This document shows, in pieces, positions 10,282 through 20,786 of a stretch of 64,000 bases of DNA (position 1 is the first letter of the stretch; every line of letters starts with the position of its first letter). Where the stretch lies: positions 788,404-852,403 of the forward strand of contig BFEA01000220.1 of NCBI GenBank assembly GCA_003427395.1, written 5' to 3'. The position numbers and the translations under genes were made by a program. This stretch comes from Chara braunii (taxonomy: Eukaryota; Streptophyta; Charophyceae; Charales; Characeae). Below the pieces are notes generated by a model. It made no database searches. It saw only the letters and a list, made by a program, of their open reading frames with translations, and was not told the DNA's origin.

Positions 10282-10375
10282 AGGGCCCACTTATCTGGAT
10301 TCTTCATTGCGGGCCGTCGATTGCAATGATCAGCGGCCAGAAATGAAGAACCCCGGTTAAGTGGGACCACGCCCT
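10282..10375. repeat. Long imperfect hairpin (foldback)
   Basis: AGGGCCCACTTATCTGGATT then CTTCATTGCGGGCCG pairs with CGGCC..AGAAATGAAGAACC.CGGTTAAGTGGGACC..GCCCT across a loop near 10318-10330. The stem of about 40 bp has few mismatches and small bulges. It could be a small foldback transposon or a hairpin RNA precursor. Confidence 0.65.
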
Positions 10376-10630
10376 GGGTGTGCCGTGCTCTTTTTGCAAT
10401 GGGGTACTACTTTTGATGTTTTCTCAAAGCGCCGGCATTGTTTTGGGATTATAGGCCCGTACAGCCAGCGTGAAACTGTAGATTCTAGGCCAGTCCAAAT
10501 TGTGGTAGCGTTGAGACATACGTGGTACTCGAGGGAGTGTGGCCGCCTGACAAGCTTTTATCAGAGGGTGCACAGTTGCAACCATAGATGACACTCCTGC
10601 CTCTTTGGGTTACTCCTAGTGTTGAAAAAA

Positions 10631-10738
10631 GCAGGCTTTCATCTTCATATGAAAAGGCTAGTGCATTCGCATGCACAGTCGCCTGCAGGCTTTCATCTTC
10701 ATGTGAAAAGGCTAGCGCATTCGCATGCACAGTCGCCT
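10631..10738. repeat. 54-bp tandem duplication
   Basis: GCAGGCTTTCATCTTCATAT plus the next 34 bases appears at 10631 and again at 10685, with only two or three substitutions. Confidence 0.95.
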
Positions 10739-10942
10739 GTCCAGCTCAGAGATGCCATTGATCGCGATCCGGCATCTCGTTTGCTTGCACGGTAACAAGA
10801 GTGGCTGGCTCCAAACTTAACCACTGTGGTCAGCCCCAAATATTTCCTTCGCTGAACTTGCGGTGTTGTGGCTGTACATTCCACCACTGGGAGGCTTTCT
10901 GCCTCTTCCTTTTTTTTTCTTTTTTTTTTCTCTTTTCTACAA

Positions 10943-11098
10943 AGGGCGACGGGCCTGAGATATCATCATCTTCGAACTGACCGGCCCTAAGGTTATTCAG
11001 AATTGGAGTATTTCACTCAGCTGCTTCCAGTGGAGTTTGAACTCGAGTTTGTAGTTCAACAGTTGAGTGGTGTACCAACTGAGCTCGGGGAGTTGGTA
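10943..11098 (-). mobile_element. tRNA-derived SINE family S1, best copy (-)
   Basis: On the minus strand: CCTACCAACTCCCCGAGCTC, box-A-like GAGCTCAGTTGGTACACCAC, then GTTGAACTACAAACTC, box-B-like GAGTTCAAACTCC, a body ending AATTCTGAATAACCTTAGGG..., GATATCTCAGGCCCGTCGCC, and an A-rich tail (plus-strand T-rich at 10909-10937). Boxes, body and tail match the copy at 7443-7612. It is a retroposon, not a working tRNA gene. Confidence 0.8.
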
Positions 11099-11546
11099 GG
11101 CTTCTGCCTCTTCCTTTCTCTCTTATTTTCAAAACACCACCTCCATTTTCCACAGAGGCTAGAATAGTGTCATGTCTGAAGGCTAGTGGGACCTCGCCCC
11201 AACGGAAAGTATCTGAGAATAGCGATCGGCAAGGGGGAAAAAAGCAGCACAAGAAGAAAGGGGGAAAAAATGCCAGCGAGGATAAGGATATAACACTATT
11301 ATCATAGTATTATGTGCAAAAAGAGCAAAAATCAAACAAAAATAAAAGGAGACGGGAATCATTTGGACATTGATTCTTGTTCATTCATTCATCTATTATT
11401 CTAGTTAAACCGCCAGTACGCGCCCCGAACGATGTGGTCTCAACTTTTGCAGCACGACCTACCAGCAGAGCAAAATAGCTGGTGGCGCCAGCCAAAAGAG
11501 AAAACGCCCCGGTTGGTAGTTTTTTCTTTTTTTGGGCGCTCAGGGT

Positions 11547-11650
11547 GTTTTTTTTTTTTTTTTTTTTTTTGGTGCTCACTTTCGGACTTGAACCGCTTCT
11601 TAAATTGTGGAGTATGCCCTTGTCTCAAAGCTGAGCATTATGAACTGAGC
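11547..11650 (-). mobile_element. tRNA-like retro-sequence with CCA and poly(A) tail (-)
   Basis: On the minus strand the sequence runs GCTCAGTTCATAATGCTCAG, about 35 bases, GCGGTTCAAGTCC (box B), GAAAGTGAGCACCA and then more than 20 A. A tRNA-like 3' half ending CCA followed directly by poly(A) is what retroposition of a processed tRNA-like RNA would leave. The 5' acceptor half does not pair cleanly, so it is not a functional tRNA. Confidence 0.5.
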
Positions 11651-11874
11651 AAAATCGTAGCATCAAACCATTGCTGAAAGAAGAAAGAAGAGAGAGGGAC
11701 AGGGAAACGAATGAGAAGGACAGGAAAAGAATGAAAAAGCAATGAAAAAATGCTGAAACACGTAATGGGCGCACACTAGCAAAATGGTGAGGTATTAGGA
11801 TCATACATCAAACCATATAGGCACTGTTTTGGCACTGTTGTCCTTATATGTTTAATATTCCCAAAAGAAGGAAG

Positions 11875-11879
<5 letters not shown>

Positions 11880-11941
<62 letters not shown>
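11880..11941. repeat. (GA)n microsatellite
   Basis: An uninterrupted GA tract about 430 bp upstream of the long exon. Confidence 0.96.
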
Positions 11942-11945
<4 letters not shown>

Positions 11946-12373
11946 GACAAAAACGAAAAACAACAAATGCTCAACTATGAACTTAGCCGGCCGACTAACT
12001 TCGAACATCGTGGTTGTGCCTGTCCACCAACTTCTCTTCCCCTTTAACAAATGGATTCCTCAATATGTCCAATAACCGGAAAAGCTAGGTTGAAATGCAG
12101 GCCAGTTTATTCTACTTTGTCAGAATTAGTGCTCACTTCGGCATGGCCCGTTAAACTGGCCCATTTAGAGATCATGACCGCTGCACTGATATGCATCTTG
12201 CGACTCTGGACTCTCCACTTTCTCCGGTGGATAGAATTGTTCAAGTGCTATTTTGGCTGACATGTGGGTTGGTGAGCCAAGTCTGATCTCTCTCTCTCTT
12301 TCTTTGTGTGTGTGCGCGCCCACACTCACGGATTTGTGTGTGTGCTTGTTGTATTGCTGGTGGTGCTGGCCAG

Positions 12374-15300
12374 GTCCGTGAGCTTCATCGGTTGTATAGA
12401 GTGCAGAAAAAGTTAATGGCCTTAGAGGTCACAGTATCTCAGAATAACAGCAGCACTGCAGGGCAATCAGCATCAGTGGGTCCCATAGGCGAGGAGGCCC
12501 GAGCTAGCAACATGGTTGTGAGATCAGTGCTGGCAGGAAAGGGCGCGATGGCCGAGTGTGCCTCGGATGCGGTTGTACCTGTCCTAGGAGAGCTGCAAAA
12601 GGCTAACAAAAGGGATCTGTCAGGCGCACATACGATGGAGGAGAAGAGCAAAAACATTGTGTTGCATGCGGGGGACAATTCTATCAGCAAGGGAATCACA
12701 TCCGTGCCTGAACAGAGCAGTGGCGGAAGGAAGCGTAGACCTACAATAGATCTGGAACGTCCCCCTGCTGAAGATTCCGATGACTCTGACTTGGGGAATG
12801 CTAACGTGAGTGTCTTCCCAAATGACGTGGATTCACGCAATCATCTGGTGTTGGACAAATATAGTGAGGTTGGTGCGAGGGCGGAAGAAGTCAGTCCTCC
12901 TGGTAGAGGGAATGAAACTGCAAATGGCACTAGACCCGGTAACTGGGTCGATAGTGTTACAGCTGGCAAATCTTCTGTGGCCTCTGGCGATGATTTACGA
13001 GGTGGATGGAGGCAACGGGAGATTAGCCAGCAGCGAGAGATGAGAGGAAGGGAAGCAAACAGTTATGCACAGGGGAAGTATGGGAGAAAGAGGAGGCCGC
13101 AAGATGATGATTGTGGAGGAAGCACGGCTGACCCATTCCCTGGCAAGCTGTGGGAGGGTAACTTGATGGCAACCACGGCGACCGAGCAGACTGGTGGGCA
13201 GCTTGATACCTGCACAGCACGCCACGATACCTCGAGAATGAGCTCGTGTGAGGGTGCCGAAGCTCATGCCAATGGAGGAGCTGGAATGGAGGAGCCATCA
13301 CAACGACTTTACCAGAGCAGTTGCAATGGAAAGAGACCAAAGGGAGGAGTTTCTGCTCACGAAAGACGAGAGCAGCAGCGGATGATGCAGAGGAATGCCG
13401 GCACGCAATCGAGTGGGCTTGGTGATGGAGCCAAGAGGAGGGCACAACATACGTACGACACTCCTGCTGCTAATGAAAGCATGAGTGTCCCTGAACCTTC
13501 TGTCTGGGGGAGTGATGAGGTCATGCGTCACGAGTCACCGGTTAATAAGCATGTGGGTCCGGTCGGGCCGAATGTGCATGAGGGTGTGGAAGTGCCGGAC
13601 GAGAACTCTCGGCGTGGTGTCAGGCCAGGTGGGCTTGCTGTGTTGGCAAAAGAAGGTTCACAAGGACAATTGGCAGGATCAGGGCCAAGGAGCGGCAAAG
13701 ACCGTGTCACTGGTGGCAGTGAAGGAGGTGCTCTGCTCCAGGAAAAGCAATGTAGAGAGATTCTGCCAGGAGCGGGTGAAGATGACCGCACAGGCGTGGC
13801 CGGTGGAGTTGTGCCATTCAAGCCAACTCCTATAGTGGGATATTCGGTGCCCTCGACACAACACTCCGGCGCTGGTGCAGTGTCAGTTTCATCTGACAAT
13901 GTCAGCTCCCAAATGATGAACTCTGGAATTCACAGTGCAGGTCCTGGAGTCGGAATGGGCCCAAGCGACACTGGGCTGATGTCACCCGGTCCTTGGGCAG
14001 AAGGTCCAGGTGGTGGTCCAATGTTCCTCCCAGGGCTTTTTGCTCCAGGGGCTGGCTACCTACCGTTGCCAATGCCAGCAGGCACTAACATGGGATCGGG
14101 TGTGCCTGGTCCCACTGTAATGATGCAAGGTCCTGGTTCGGGTCTTAGCATTCCAGGTCCTTATACAGGGGTCATGGATGGTGGGATGACTCTCGCTGGT
14201 GTTTCAGCTTCAGCACCTGCTGGGATGGTTAGTATGAATGGAAGTCTGTGTCCATCTGCCGGTCCTAGTTCGTTTGGTGCGCTGGGCTCCCCTTTCAGGG
14301 CCCCATACCCACCAGGCTTAGCCGCCTTTAATGGCATGGATCCCACTATTGCAATGTGGTACCCTCAAGCAGGGGGTTACCCACCAGCATTCCATCCACA
14401 CTTTCAGCCATTGCAGATGGCAGGGCCTTATCAGCAGGCTGCTGCTGCTGCAGCGGCTGCCGCTGCAGCAGCCGCAGCCGCGGTTGGAATGGCTGGCAGC
14501 GTGCATCCGTCCATGATGATGAATTCGTGGTTTACTCCTGGTATGGGTAGACTACCGGCTGGTGTTGGGGTGCCGCCATACCCTGGCGCTAGCGCAGCTG
14601 CGGCGATGTATGGTGCAAGTGATGCTCTTTCTGGAAACCCTGCTGGGTCAGCCCCCTCGGGCATGCTGACATACAGGTGCAATTCATCATCAGAATGTAG
14701 CAATGGGCAGGTCACGAGGGAGGAACATGCTGCAAGCCAGCCTGGTGGATGGGCAGCCGGGGGAACCGGTCCCCCATTCCCAATTGTAGCGATGACACAA
14801 CCACAGCGACCACCTTTCAAGCGCCCACCACCACTGGTCCTGATGCGGGATGGGAACAGCATGGAATTGAAGGTTGTTCCTGCAGAGGAGAAGGAGCGTG
14901 CGATGAGGGTGACTGGCCAGGAAATTGGAATTGCCTCTGGTGATGCGGTCACAAACGATGGCAGGAAGGGACAGTCGTCCCAGGCAGATGTCAGGGATGA
15001 TGCCCGGGCGAGGACAATTGGCAGTCGTGACGCGAGAGCTCCCGTGCGCATTAAGGCTGGTGTCAGGTGTGCAGAACCTGGAGCTCAGAATAGTGGTGGG
15101 GGTGAGGGAGGCCAGAAGTCTCGTGTGAGGGACAAAGGCAGGCAGAAAGACACACGGGCTTCCAGGGACCGTAGCCGAAGGAGCGCCGAAGGAGGTGCAT
15201 GTTCGAGGAACTCTGCACAGGGAAATGCAACGGGTGCTTTCAACATAGGAGAAAGCACCCCGGGGCAGCATGGAACCATGGCTGATGTGTCCTCAGGCAC

Positions 15301-17710
15301 GCCTTTTGTTGATAAAGGATCCAATCCTGGAATAGAATCTGAAGCAAAACAGGTTTTGAGTGTAGATGAGAAGAATGCCACCACCCACCGATCAGGGAGC
15401 CGAGCACATGATGCTGCTGCTTGCGGCGTGGCAGAAAAAGCCATGTCCGCGACCAGAGATGACAGAGGGAAGCGGGAGGAGGACAATTTGCGTCCTGCAG
15501 GCTCTGTCAATCAGCCAGGCCTTGCAGCTGACTCTCGCTTATCTCCTTGTGAGTCCTCGCCCCATCGCCCCAGGGATAATGAGCATCCTCAGCACAACGT
15601 CGGTAATTGCCGAACTTCTGGTGAACGTAATCAAACTGGCCCTGAAGACTGTGCAAAGGATGTGTGCACGATGGCATCTTCAGAAACAGGGTGTCGGGAT
15701 AAGAGGGGGCCCGAATATGATGGGGAGGTTCATGACTGGAGGCAGTGTGATGGACAATCCCCTGACAAGAACGAGCTTATGAGACACGCCGATGAACCTC
15801 TGGAAAGTAATGTTGGCATGATTGAGCATCATGATCACCAGGGGGACGAAACAGATGAGGAGGAGGTGGGGAACTGCCCCATGCAGAGAAACCTGGCGGC
15901 AGTGGTGAGCGTGCGCGATGGCAGTGGCAAGGCGGTCTCTTCACAACTGATGTTAACAACTGGACATGCGAACGAGCAGAACCGGTCATGCCGTGAGGAA
16001 ATGGGAGGTGTTCTCCAAAGTCTGGACAAAAGTGTTGGGCATGCAAATGGGGGATTCTTACCGTCTTTCCAGCAAGAACGCTCTGGCACGGGAGGAACAG
16101 CTGAGGGAGGGCGAGGAGGTGGTGAGGTTGTCGAGGGGTGTGAAGCTGACAACAGACTTTCTTCCTTTTCCAATGCGAGGGGCAAGGGAGAGGTGGCGAA
16201 GGCGGCGGCACTGTCAAAAATGAGTGAAAGTGCCTTGACGACTGACCAAGTGTTTGATGGTGTGCGGAAAGGCACAGTGTGTGACCGAGAGAGCCGTGGA
16301 AACTCTCTGGGGACTGCTGTGGAAGAGGCTGTCCAGCGTAAAGTTCAGCAAGAGGTGAAGAGGGAGGCTGGTAGGGTAGGCAGTGGGAGTGATGAGGGTC
16401 AACAAAGTGGCTGTGTGACGGGGGGTCTAGATAGTACGTATGGGACGAAGAGGAAATATGACGGTGGGGAAGGATGGTGTGTGACCAGTGAAGATGGTGA
16501 TGGCATGGAGTCCAGTGTAGCTGATGGGAAGACTGGCGTCTCAGGGGTGTCAGATGTCTCCTGTACAGGTCAGTGTGAGAGAGAGTGTTCTCACAAAGTC
16601 ATGCGATATGCAGGACCAGGACTCGTTGCCAATGGAAGCGGACAGAATTGTTCCTTGGTCTCACATATGAGGAGCAGGTGTGCGACTGCGGAGGGTAGGA
16701 TGGCACATGTCCCGGCAGCAGGCTCGTCTAGAGAAGCAAGTGGAGGTTGCTCGAACTCGCCATTGGATGTGCATGACCAATCTCCCTCTCCTCAAAGCAA
16801 TGGCGTAAATGACCGGACTGAACACAGACGATGGAAACAAGGTCATCACAGGGTAACGGGTAAGGGAACGGAGCCATCAGCGAAGGATATGGAAGTGCCA
16901 TGTGCCTCAGGGGCAAATAAACCTGGCGGCGATGAGAGAGGGGACAATGAAGACGGCAACCGGTGTCCTGGGAGTAACCTAAGGGGGGATGACGGAGCAT
17001 CGCACGAGGATGGCGAGGTTGAAGAAGGGGAGTTTGCCGCCGTGGGTGGCAGGTCTGCACTCCCTCATGAACAGGGGGATCGCAGACGTGAGAGCAGAGG
17101 TTGCACCACTCAGCAGGAGAGAAGGCAGCCCGGCGGAGGGGAAAGTTGTGGTGGTTCATGGTCTTCTGTGCACCATGAGGGAAAATCTGATGTTGGCCAA
17201 GACCGGTCATGTCGTGTGAACAGCTCACAGAATGGGGTCCTGAGACCACGTCCCGTGCGTGTAGCCGTGACGGGTGACACTCTAATGTCGGCAGTCGGGT
17301 TTGCTTCAAGCTGTCATGTTGGACAAGACAAATCATTTAGTTGGAAAAGCCAACAGGTTCATCGGTCGTCAGAGGGACGAGAAACAGGAGACTGCAGGTC
17401 GGTGTTTCAGACGGTTGGTCCACGTAGAGCGGTGCCTTCTCAGGGGGACGGTTCTGGTTTGCCACAACGAGTAGAAATATACCAGTCTGTCACAGTGATG
17501 GTGCATGAAAAGAGGGATAATGGGAACGAGGGTTGGCAGGAGAGGGAGTGTGGAGGGAGCAGGGAACAGCAAAGCTCTGGGAAGAGAGAGGATTTCCCTA
17601 GAGGAGCAGATGGGAGATTTCGAGCAGGGCGAAGGAGGGGGCGGAGGTCCTCGTCGACGGTCGTCCTTGCCGCAGAGATCCGGCCAAGCGTTGTCGCACT
17701 GACGAAGTGA
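12374..17710 (+). CDS. Large low-complexity protein, ELHRLYRVQ-motif exon
   Basis: An uninterrupted frame of about 1,778 codons, far longer than any other here. A CT/TG-rich tract followed by GGCCAG at 12368-12373 looks like a 3' splice site, so I start the exon at GTC (V) in phase 0; an in-frame ATG at 12308 is the alternative. Upstream exons were not found. Residues 1-15 are VRELHRLYRVQKKLM. From memory this resembles the LHRLYRxQ motif near the N-terminus of land-plant DUF863 proteins; ELF3-like proteins carry a looser version. Then come basic GRKRRP clusters (about residues 117 and 236, nuclear-targeting-like), a Gly/Pro/Met-rich segment (about 515-755), a 15-alanine run (689-703), a KRPPPLVLMRDG segment (about 815) and a Ser/Gly/Asp/Glu-rich tail ending ALTK. 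No enzyme domain or membrane segment. Likely a disordered nuclear protein; function unknown. Confidence 0.8.
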   Translation, partial: VRELHRLYRVQKKLMALEVTVSQNNSSTAGQSASVGPIGEEARASNMVVRSVLAGKGAMAECASDAVVPVLGELQKANKRDLSGAHTMEEKSKNIVLHAGDNSISKGITSVPEQSSGGRKRRPTIDLERPPAEDSDDSDLGNANVSVFPNDVDSRNHLVLDKYSEVGARAEEVSPPGRGNETANGTRPGNWVDSVTAGKSSVASGDDLRGGWRQREISQQREMRGREANSYAQGKYGRKRRPQDDDCGGSTADPFPGKLWEGNLMATTATEQTGGQLDTCTARHDTSRMSSCEGAEAHANGGAGMEEPSQRLYQSSCNGKRPKGGVSAHERREQQRMMQRNAGTQSSGLGDGAKRRAQHTYDTPAANESMSVPEPSVWGSDEVMRHESPVNKHVGPVGPNVHEGVEVPDENSRRGVRPGGLAVLAKEGSQGQLAGSGPRSGKDRVTGGSEGGALLQEKQCREILPGAGEDDRTGVAGGVVPFKPTPIVGYSVPSTQHSGAGAVSVSSDNVSSQMMNSGIHSAGPGVGMGPSDTGLMSPGPWAEGPGGGPMFLPGLFAPGAGYLPLPMPAGTNMGSGVPGPTVMMQGPGSGLSIPGPYTGVMDGGMTLAGVSASAPAGMVSMNGSLCPSAGPSSFGALGSPFRAPYPPGLAAFNGMDPTIAMWYPQAGGYPPAFHPHFQPLQMAGPYQQAAAAAAAAAAAAAAAVGMAGSVHPSMMMNSWFTPGMGRLPAGVGVPPYPGASAAAAMYGASDALSGNPAGSAPSGMLTYRCNSSSECSNGQVTREEHAASQPGGWAAGGTGPPFPIVAMTQPQRPPFKRPPPLVLMRDGNSMELKVVPAEEKERAMRVTGQEIGIASGDAVTNDGRKGQSSQADVRDDARARTIGSRDARAPVRIKAGVRCAEPGAQNSGGGEGGQKSRVRDKGRQKDTRASRDRSRRSAEGGACSRNSAQGNATGAFNIGESTPGQHGTMADVSSGTPFVDKGSNPGIESEAKQVLSVDEKNATTHRSGSRAHDAAACGVAEKAMSATRDDRGKREEDNLRPAGSVNQPGLAADSRLSPCESSPHRPRDNEHPQHNVGNCRTSGERNQTGPEDCAKDVCTMASSETGCRDKRGPEYDGEVHDWRQCDGQSPDKNELMRHADEPLESNVGMIEHHDHQGDETDEEEVGNCPMQRNLAAVVSVRDGSGKAVSSQLMLTTGHANEQNRSCREEMGGVLQSLDKSVGHANGGFLPSFQQERSGTGGTAEGGRGGGEVVEGCEADNRLSSFSNARGKGEVAKAAALSKMSESALTTDQVFDGVRKGTVCDRESRGNSLGTAVEEAVQRKVQQEVKREAGRVGSGSDEGQQSGCVTGGLDSTYGTKRKYDGGEGWCVTSEDGDGMESSVADGKTGVSGVSDVSCTGQCERECSHKVMRYAGPGLVANGSGQNCSLVSHMRSRCATAEGRMAHVPAAGSSREASGGCSNSPLDVHDQSPSPQSNGVNDRTEHRRWKQGHHRVTGKGTEPSAKDMEVPCASGANKPGGDERGDNEDGNRCPGSNLRGDDGASHEDGEVEEGEFAAVGGRSALPHEQGDRRRESRGCTTQQERRQPGGGESCGGSWSSVHHEGKSDVGQDRSCRVNSSQNGVLRPRPVRVAVTGDTLMSAVGFASSCHVGQDKSFSWKSQQVHRSSEGRETGDCRSVFQTVGPRRAVPSQGDGSGLPQRVEIYQSVTVMVHEKRDNGNEGWQERECGGSREQQSSGKREDFPRGADGRFRAGRRRGRRSSSTVVLAAEIRPSVVALTK
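14438..14482 (+). repeat. Poly-alanine tract (15 Ala) inside the long CDS
   Basis: Fifteen consecutive GCN codons (GCT, GCA, GCG, GCC mixed) follow two glutamines. The mixed codons argue against recent slippage and for selection to keep alanine. Confidence 0.92.
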
Positions 17711-19020
17711 AAGTAACCTAGCTCTTCGATGTAGGACTGTGTTAATAGGTTTGCTACTGCTCGGTAGCATTTATGATTTATATAATTTATGTTTCGTTGT
17801 TTCCCTAGTGCGTGCATACTTGAGGCCATGACTGCCTTGTGGAATAGAGGCAGTTGCAGTTGGTTATCTTCAGCCGCGCCCATGCCTTCGCTTCAAATTT
17901 CTCCATATGAAACTGGGTGTCTGTGTCTACGTCGAAAGGGGGTACTGGTGCCTGCCTGGTAAGGTGCTTCGAGCGAGATGAGATATGACATGGGTAGCTC
18001 TGGGGAAAATGCAGCTCCAAAGTGATTGTGCTCTCACTGTAATTTTTCTCGGTGGGCTATCGATCAATCAATGGTTCCATGGCCTTGTACTTCAGTCTGG
18101 CTGCCGATCTATTCTGATGCAAGGGACTGTCATCCTGTCTGTGAGGGTGGGTCACGTCTCCCATTTGTGAAGCAGAGGAGGGCCGTCCCACATCCCGGCG
18201 CTCTGCTTGTCCCCTTACCTCATGTTGCTAGGTAGTTCTTTGGTAGAGCACAGTTCCTTGAGCCTTCTTAGACAGACAGTGAAAGGCAGTTGAAATACGG
18301 AGAGAGATCCGTCCAAGCGATGCATTTGAAGCATTTAGACGCCTTGCTTCTCCTGCTTGCATCTGGCAATGGTACAGACACACAGAGCTGAGGATGGTTG
18401 GCCATGATGTTCATCAGCGGCATTGCACAACGGTTTTAAGAGTCTCTGCTTGTGCCATTGGGCATAGCTGTGAAAATGTACAGAGATATCCAGTCTGCCA
18501 AATAGGATTGAGATGTTGGTTATAAGATTCCATAGCAATTTTCTTCCCACATACAAACAGTAAGTCAGGTTGTTGAAGCATCATCCGCCTGAGCCGGTGT
18601 CTTGCCTCAGGCCGTCTTTTCCCTAATCTGGGGGGTATGCTGCTTCTTAACTGTAGTCGCGTCATGCTGCCAACTAGCGTTGTGGCAGCGAAATAGCCTC
18701 GACTCAGGCACCGCTGTGCCAATGTACAGAGATATTTCTGCTATTTGCTTCAAACTTCTAGTTAATCAATCGGTAATGGGAAAGCCATCTTCTTGTAGAT
18801 TATAGAACAACATTTCTGCAAAGCAGGGCAATTTTGTAGCCAGCTGAATCGAGAATGATGCAGAGTCAGTCATTTCTGTACTAGGAGCAGGCACCGAGGA
18901 GAGAAATGTGGATAAAGATGTCAATACACATGTGTAGGCATTACTGCCGAATGTGATGCTGATGACCATTATGCATCTGTGTTGGACCTCGCTTTCCCTG
19001 TTGCTGTTCTACTTTTATCT
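17711..19020. other. 3' flank of the long gene; no further gene
   Basis: The first hundred bases are AT-rich (TTTATGATTTATATAATTTA at about 17770) and may hold the 3' UTR and poly(A) region, though no AATAAA is seen close by. Later sequence has two diverged copies of an AATGTACAGAGATAT phrase (near 18475 and 18721) and nothing else I can name. Confidence 0.5.
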
Positions 19021-19021
19021 G

Positions 19022-19106
<85 letters not shown>

Positions 19107-19115
19107 CTATCTACC
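19022..19115. repeat. (CT)n then (CTAT)n microsatellite
   Basis: A long CT run changes into seven or so CTAT units. Confidence 0.96.
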
Positions 19116-19345
19116 TTGCAGACCTTTGTGGTCAGGTGGCAGTTACGGCCATTTTCAGAACTTCCCTTGCCTGTGCTTGTGCGAACGAACATGCTTCTCT
19201 GGTTCTTCTGGTAGTAGAGATGTTCAAAACGTTGCACAAAAACTCGATAAAAACTCAATATCCTTCTTCGCTGTTTGGATAAAAAGTTAAAAATAGATCA
19301 AGTGTAGTATCTGTTCTGATCAGTTTAATATCTGCCCCGTGGTCT

Positions 19346-19410
19346 ATCGGNCCCCCCCCCCCCCCCNCNCACACACACANACANACACACACAAAAAAAA
19401 AAAAAAAGAT
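19346..19410. repeat. Poly-C / (CA)n with N gaps / poly-A
   Basis: A C run, interspersed N calls, (CA)n and an A run. The assembly is uncertain here. Confidence 0.85.
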
Positions 19411-19784
19411 ATGCAAAAAACTTAGGACCATGTACCTTACATGCGGTGCTGTGGACTCCAGAAAGCGTGAACTGCTGGAAGTATCAGCTTCTAATCTACA
19501 GGCATGAGTTTTTCCAGCGATGGGCAACTGTGGGGAAAAAAAGGTATCCATTAATGTGCATCATCCTTTCTTCACAAACTTGCTTTACCCTTTCTTGAAG
19601 TTTCTTCCTAACCATTTTCCACTTGAAGGAGTGGTGGAAGGAGTATGGTGAACCGTTTGGGCTTGCTGTCAGTGGCAAAATGTTGGTGTCTGATGGGACC
19701 TGAGCAACAACAGGCTTTGGTGGAGTATTTATTGCCTTCGTTCACGAGGGGTAGTTTCTTGCTGAGGACCCAACTCCACAAACT

Positions 19785-19866
19785 TGGAGGTCTGTGGGGT
19801 GAAGCCCCCGTGTGAACGAGCTTCATGTGCTGGAATGGGGCGAAGTGTGAGAAATGCCTGTGTGGC

Positions 19867-19929
<63 letters not shown>

Positions 19930-19961
19930 ACACTGCAGCCATGCAAGGGTGCGGTGCATAT

Positions 19962-19997
<36 letters not shown>

Positions 19998-20465
19998 ACA
20001 CTGCAGCCATGCAAGGGTGCGGTGCATATCAGGACCGGTATGGTTTAAGCATTAATGATTGTGCACCGTGTCATTGCTGTGGTCGCGGCGTGGTGGTTAA
20101 GAGACTTGGCTGTTGTGGCGAAGGGTGCCAGTTCGATTTCATGCTTGCATGGATCAATCTGGGGTGAGAAAGTAGTAAAGTACTGATTGAACTCAGCCTG
20201 GTAACCAGCCTCGCAATAATAGCAGGAATGTGGTGGCCTGTGGGGCGAAGCGCCCATGTGGATGAGGGTCATGTGCTTGAGTGGAGCGATGTGTGCGCGA
20301 ACTGCTTTTGTAGCGTTGCGTGTATGTGCGTAAAAACACTACAGGCATGCTGGGGTGGGGTGGATATCGTCATGATTCGTGACTGATATGGTTCCACTTT
20401 TGTACACTGTGTCATGGCTGTAGTGGTCAAGAGAGTTGACTCTTGTGGTGATGGATAGGAGGCCA
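19785..20465. repeat. ~450-bp duplicated unit with tRNA-like SINE and (TG)n
   Basis: Two diverged copies run about 19785-20160 and 20235-20465. Each has TGTGGGGYGAAGCSCCCRTG, TCATGTGCT.GA.TGGNGCGA, a TGYGGTG..ATATC block and then a tRNA-like stretch. The first tRNA-like stretch is GTGGTGGTTAAGAGACTTGG (box A) with GCCAGTTCGATTTC (box B) at 20086-20145; the second is TAGTGGTCAAGAGAGTTGAC at 20420-20440. In copy 1, (TG)n tracts (19870-19924, 19965-19994) and a 40-bp GAGGACACTGCAGCCATGCA repeat have expanded. Confidence 0.7.
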
Positions 20466-20550
20466 GAAACTTCAGAAAGTAATGACCTACAGATCTGCGC
20501 CTGGAGGAGAAAAGTGATACATGGTCTCCTGCTGCATGCTCTTGGGTACT

Positions 20551-20741
20551 CCTTGGGCCCAAGGCATGGTGGGGGTGGAGTACCTAACTCTTGGGCCCAA
20601 GGCATGGTGGGCATGGAGTGCCGCACTCTTGGGCCCAAAGCATTATTCGTTGGGCCCAAGGCATGGTGGGGGTGGAGTAGCTAGCTCTTGGGCCCAAGGC
20701 ATTACTCTTTGGGCCCAAGGCATGGTGGGGGTGGAGTACAA
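20551..20741. repeat. ~38-bp minisatellite with CTTGGGCCCAAG palindrome
   Basis: Six repeats of the (C)TTGGGCCCAAGGCAT core, most followed by GGTGGGGGTGGAGTA. The 12-bp core CTTGGGCCCAAG is a perfect palindrome. Confidence 0.93.
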
Positions 20742-20786
20742 TGTCTGCAAACAAGTGGCGGGGGTGGGTGTTGAGCACCTAGCCCG

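Noticed and set aside
20086-20145. Functional tRNA gene
   Set aside because: Box A and box B are present but acceptor and anticodon stems do not pair; the unit is repeated nearby in decayed form, as expected for a SINE.
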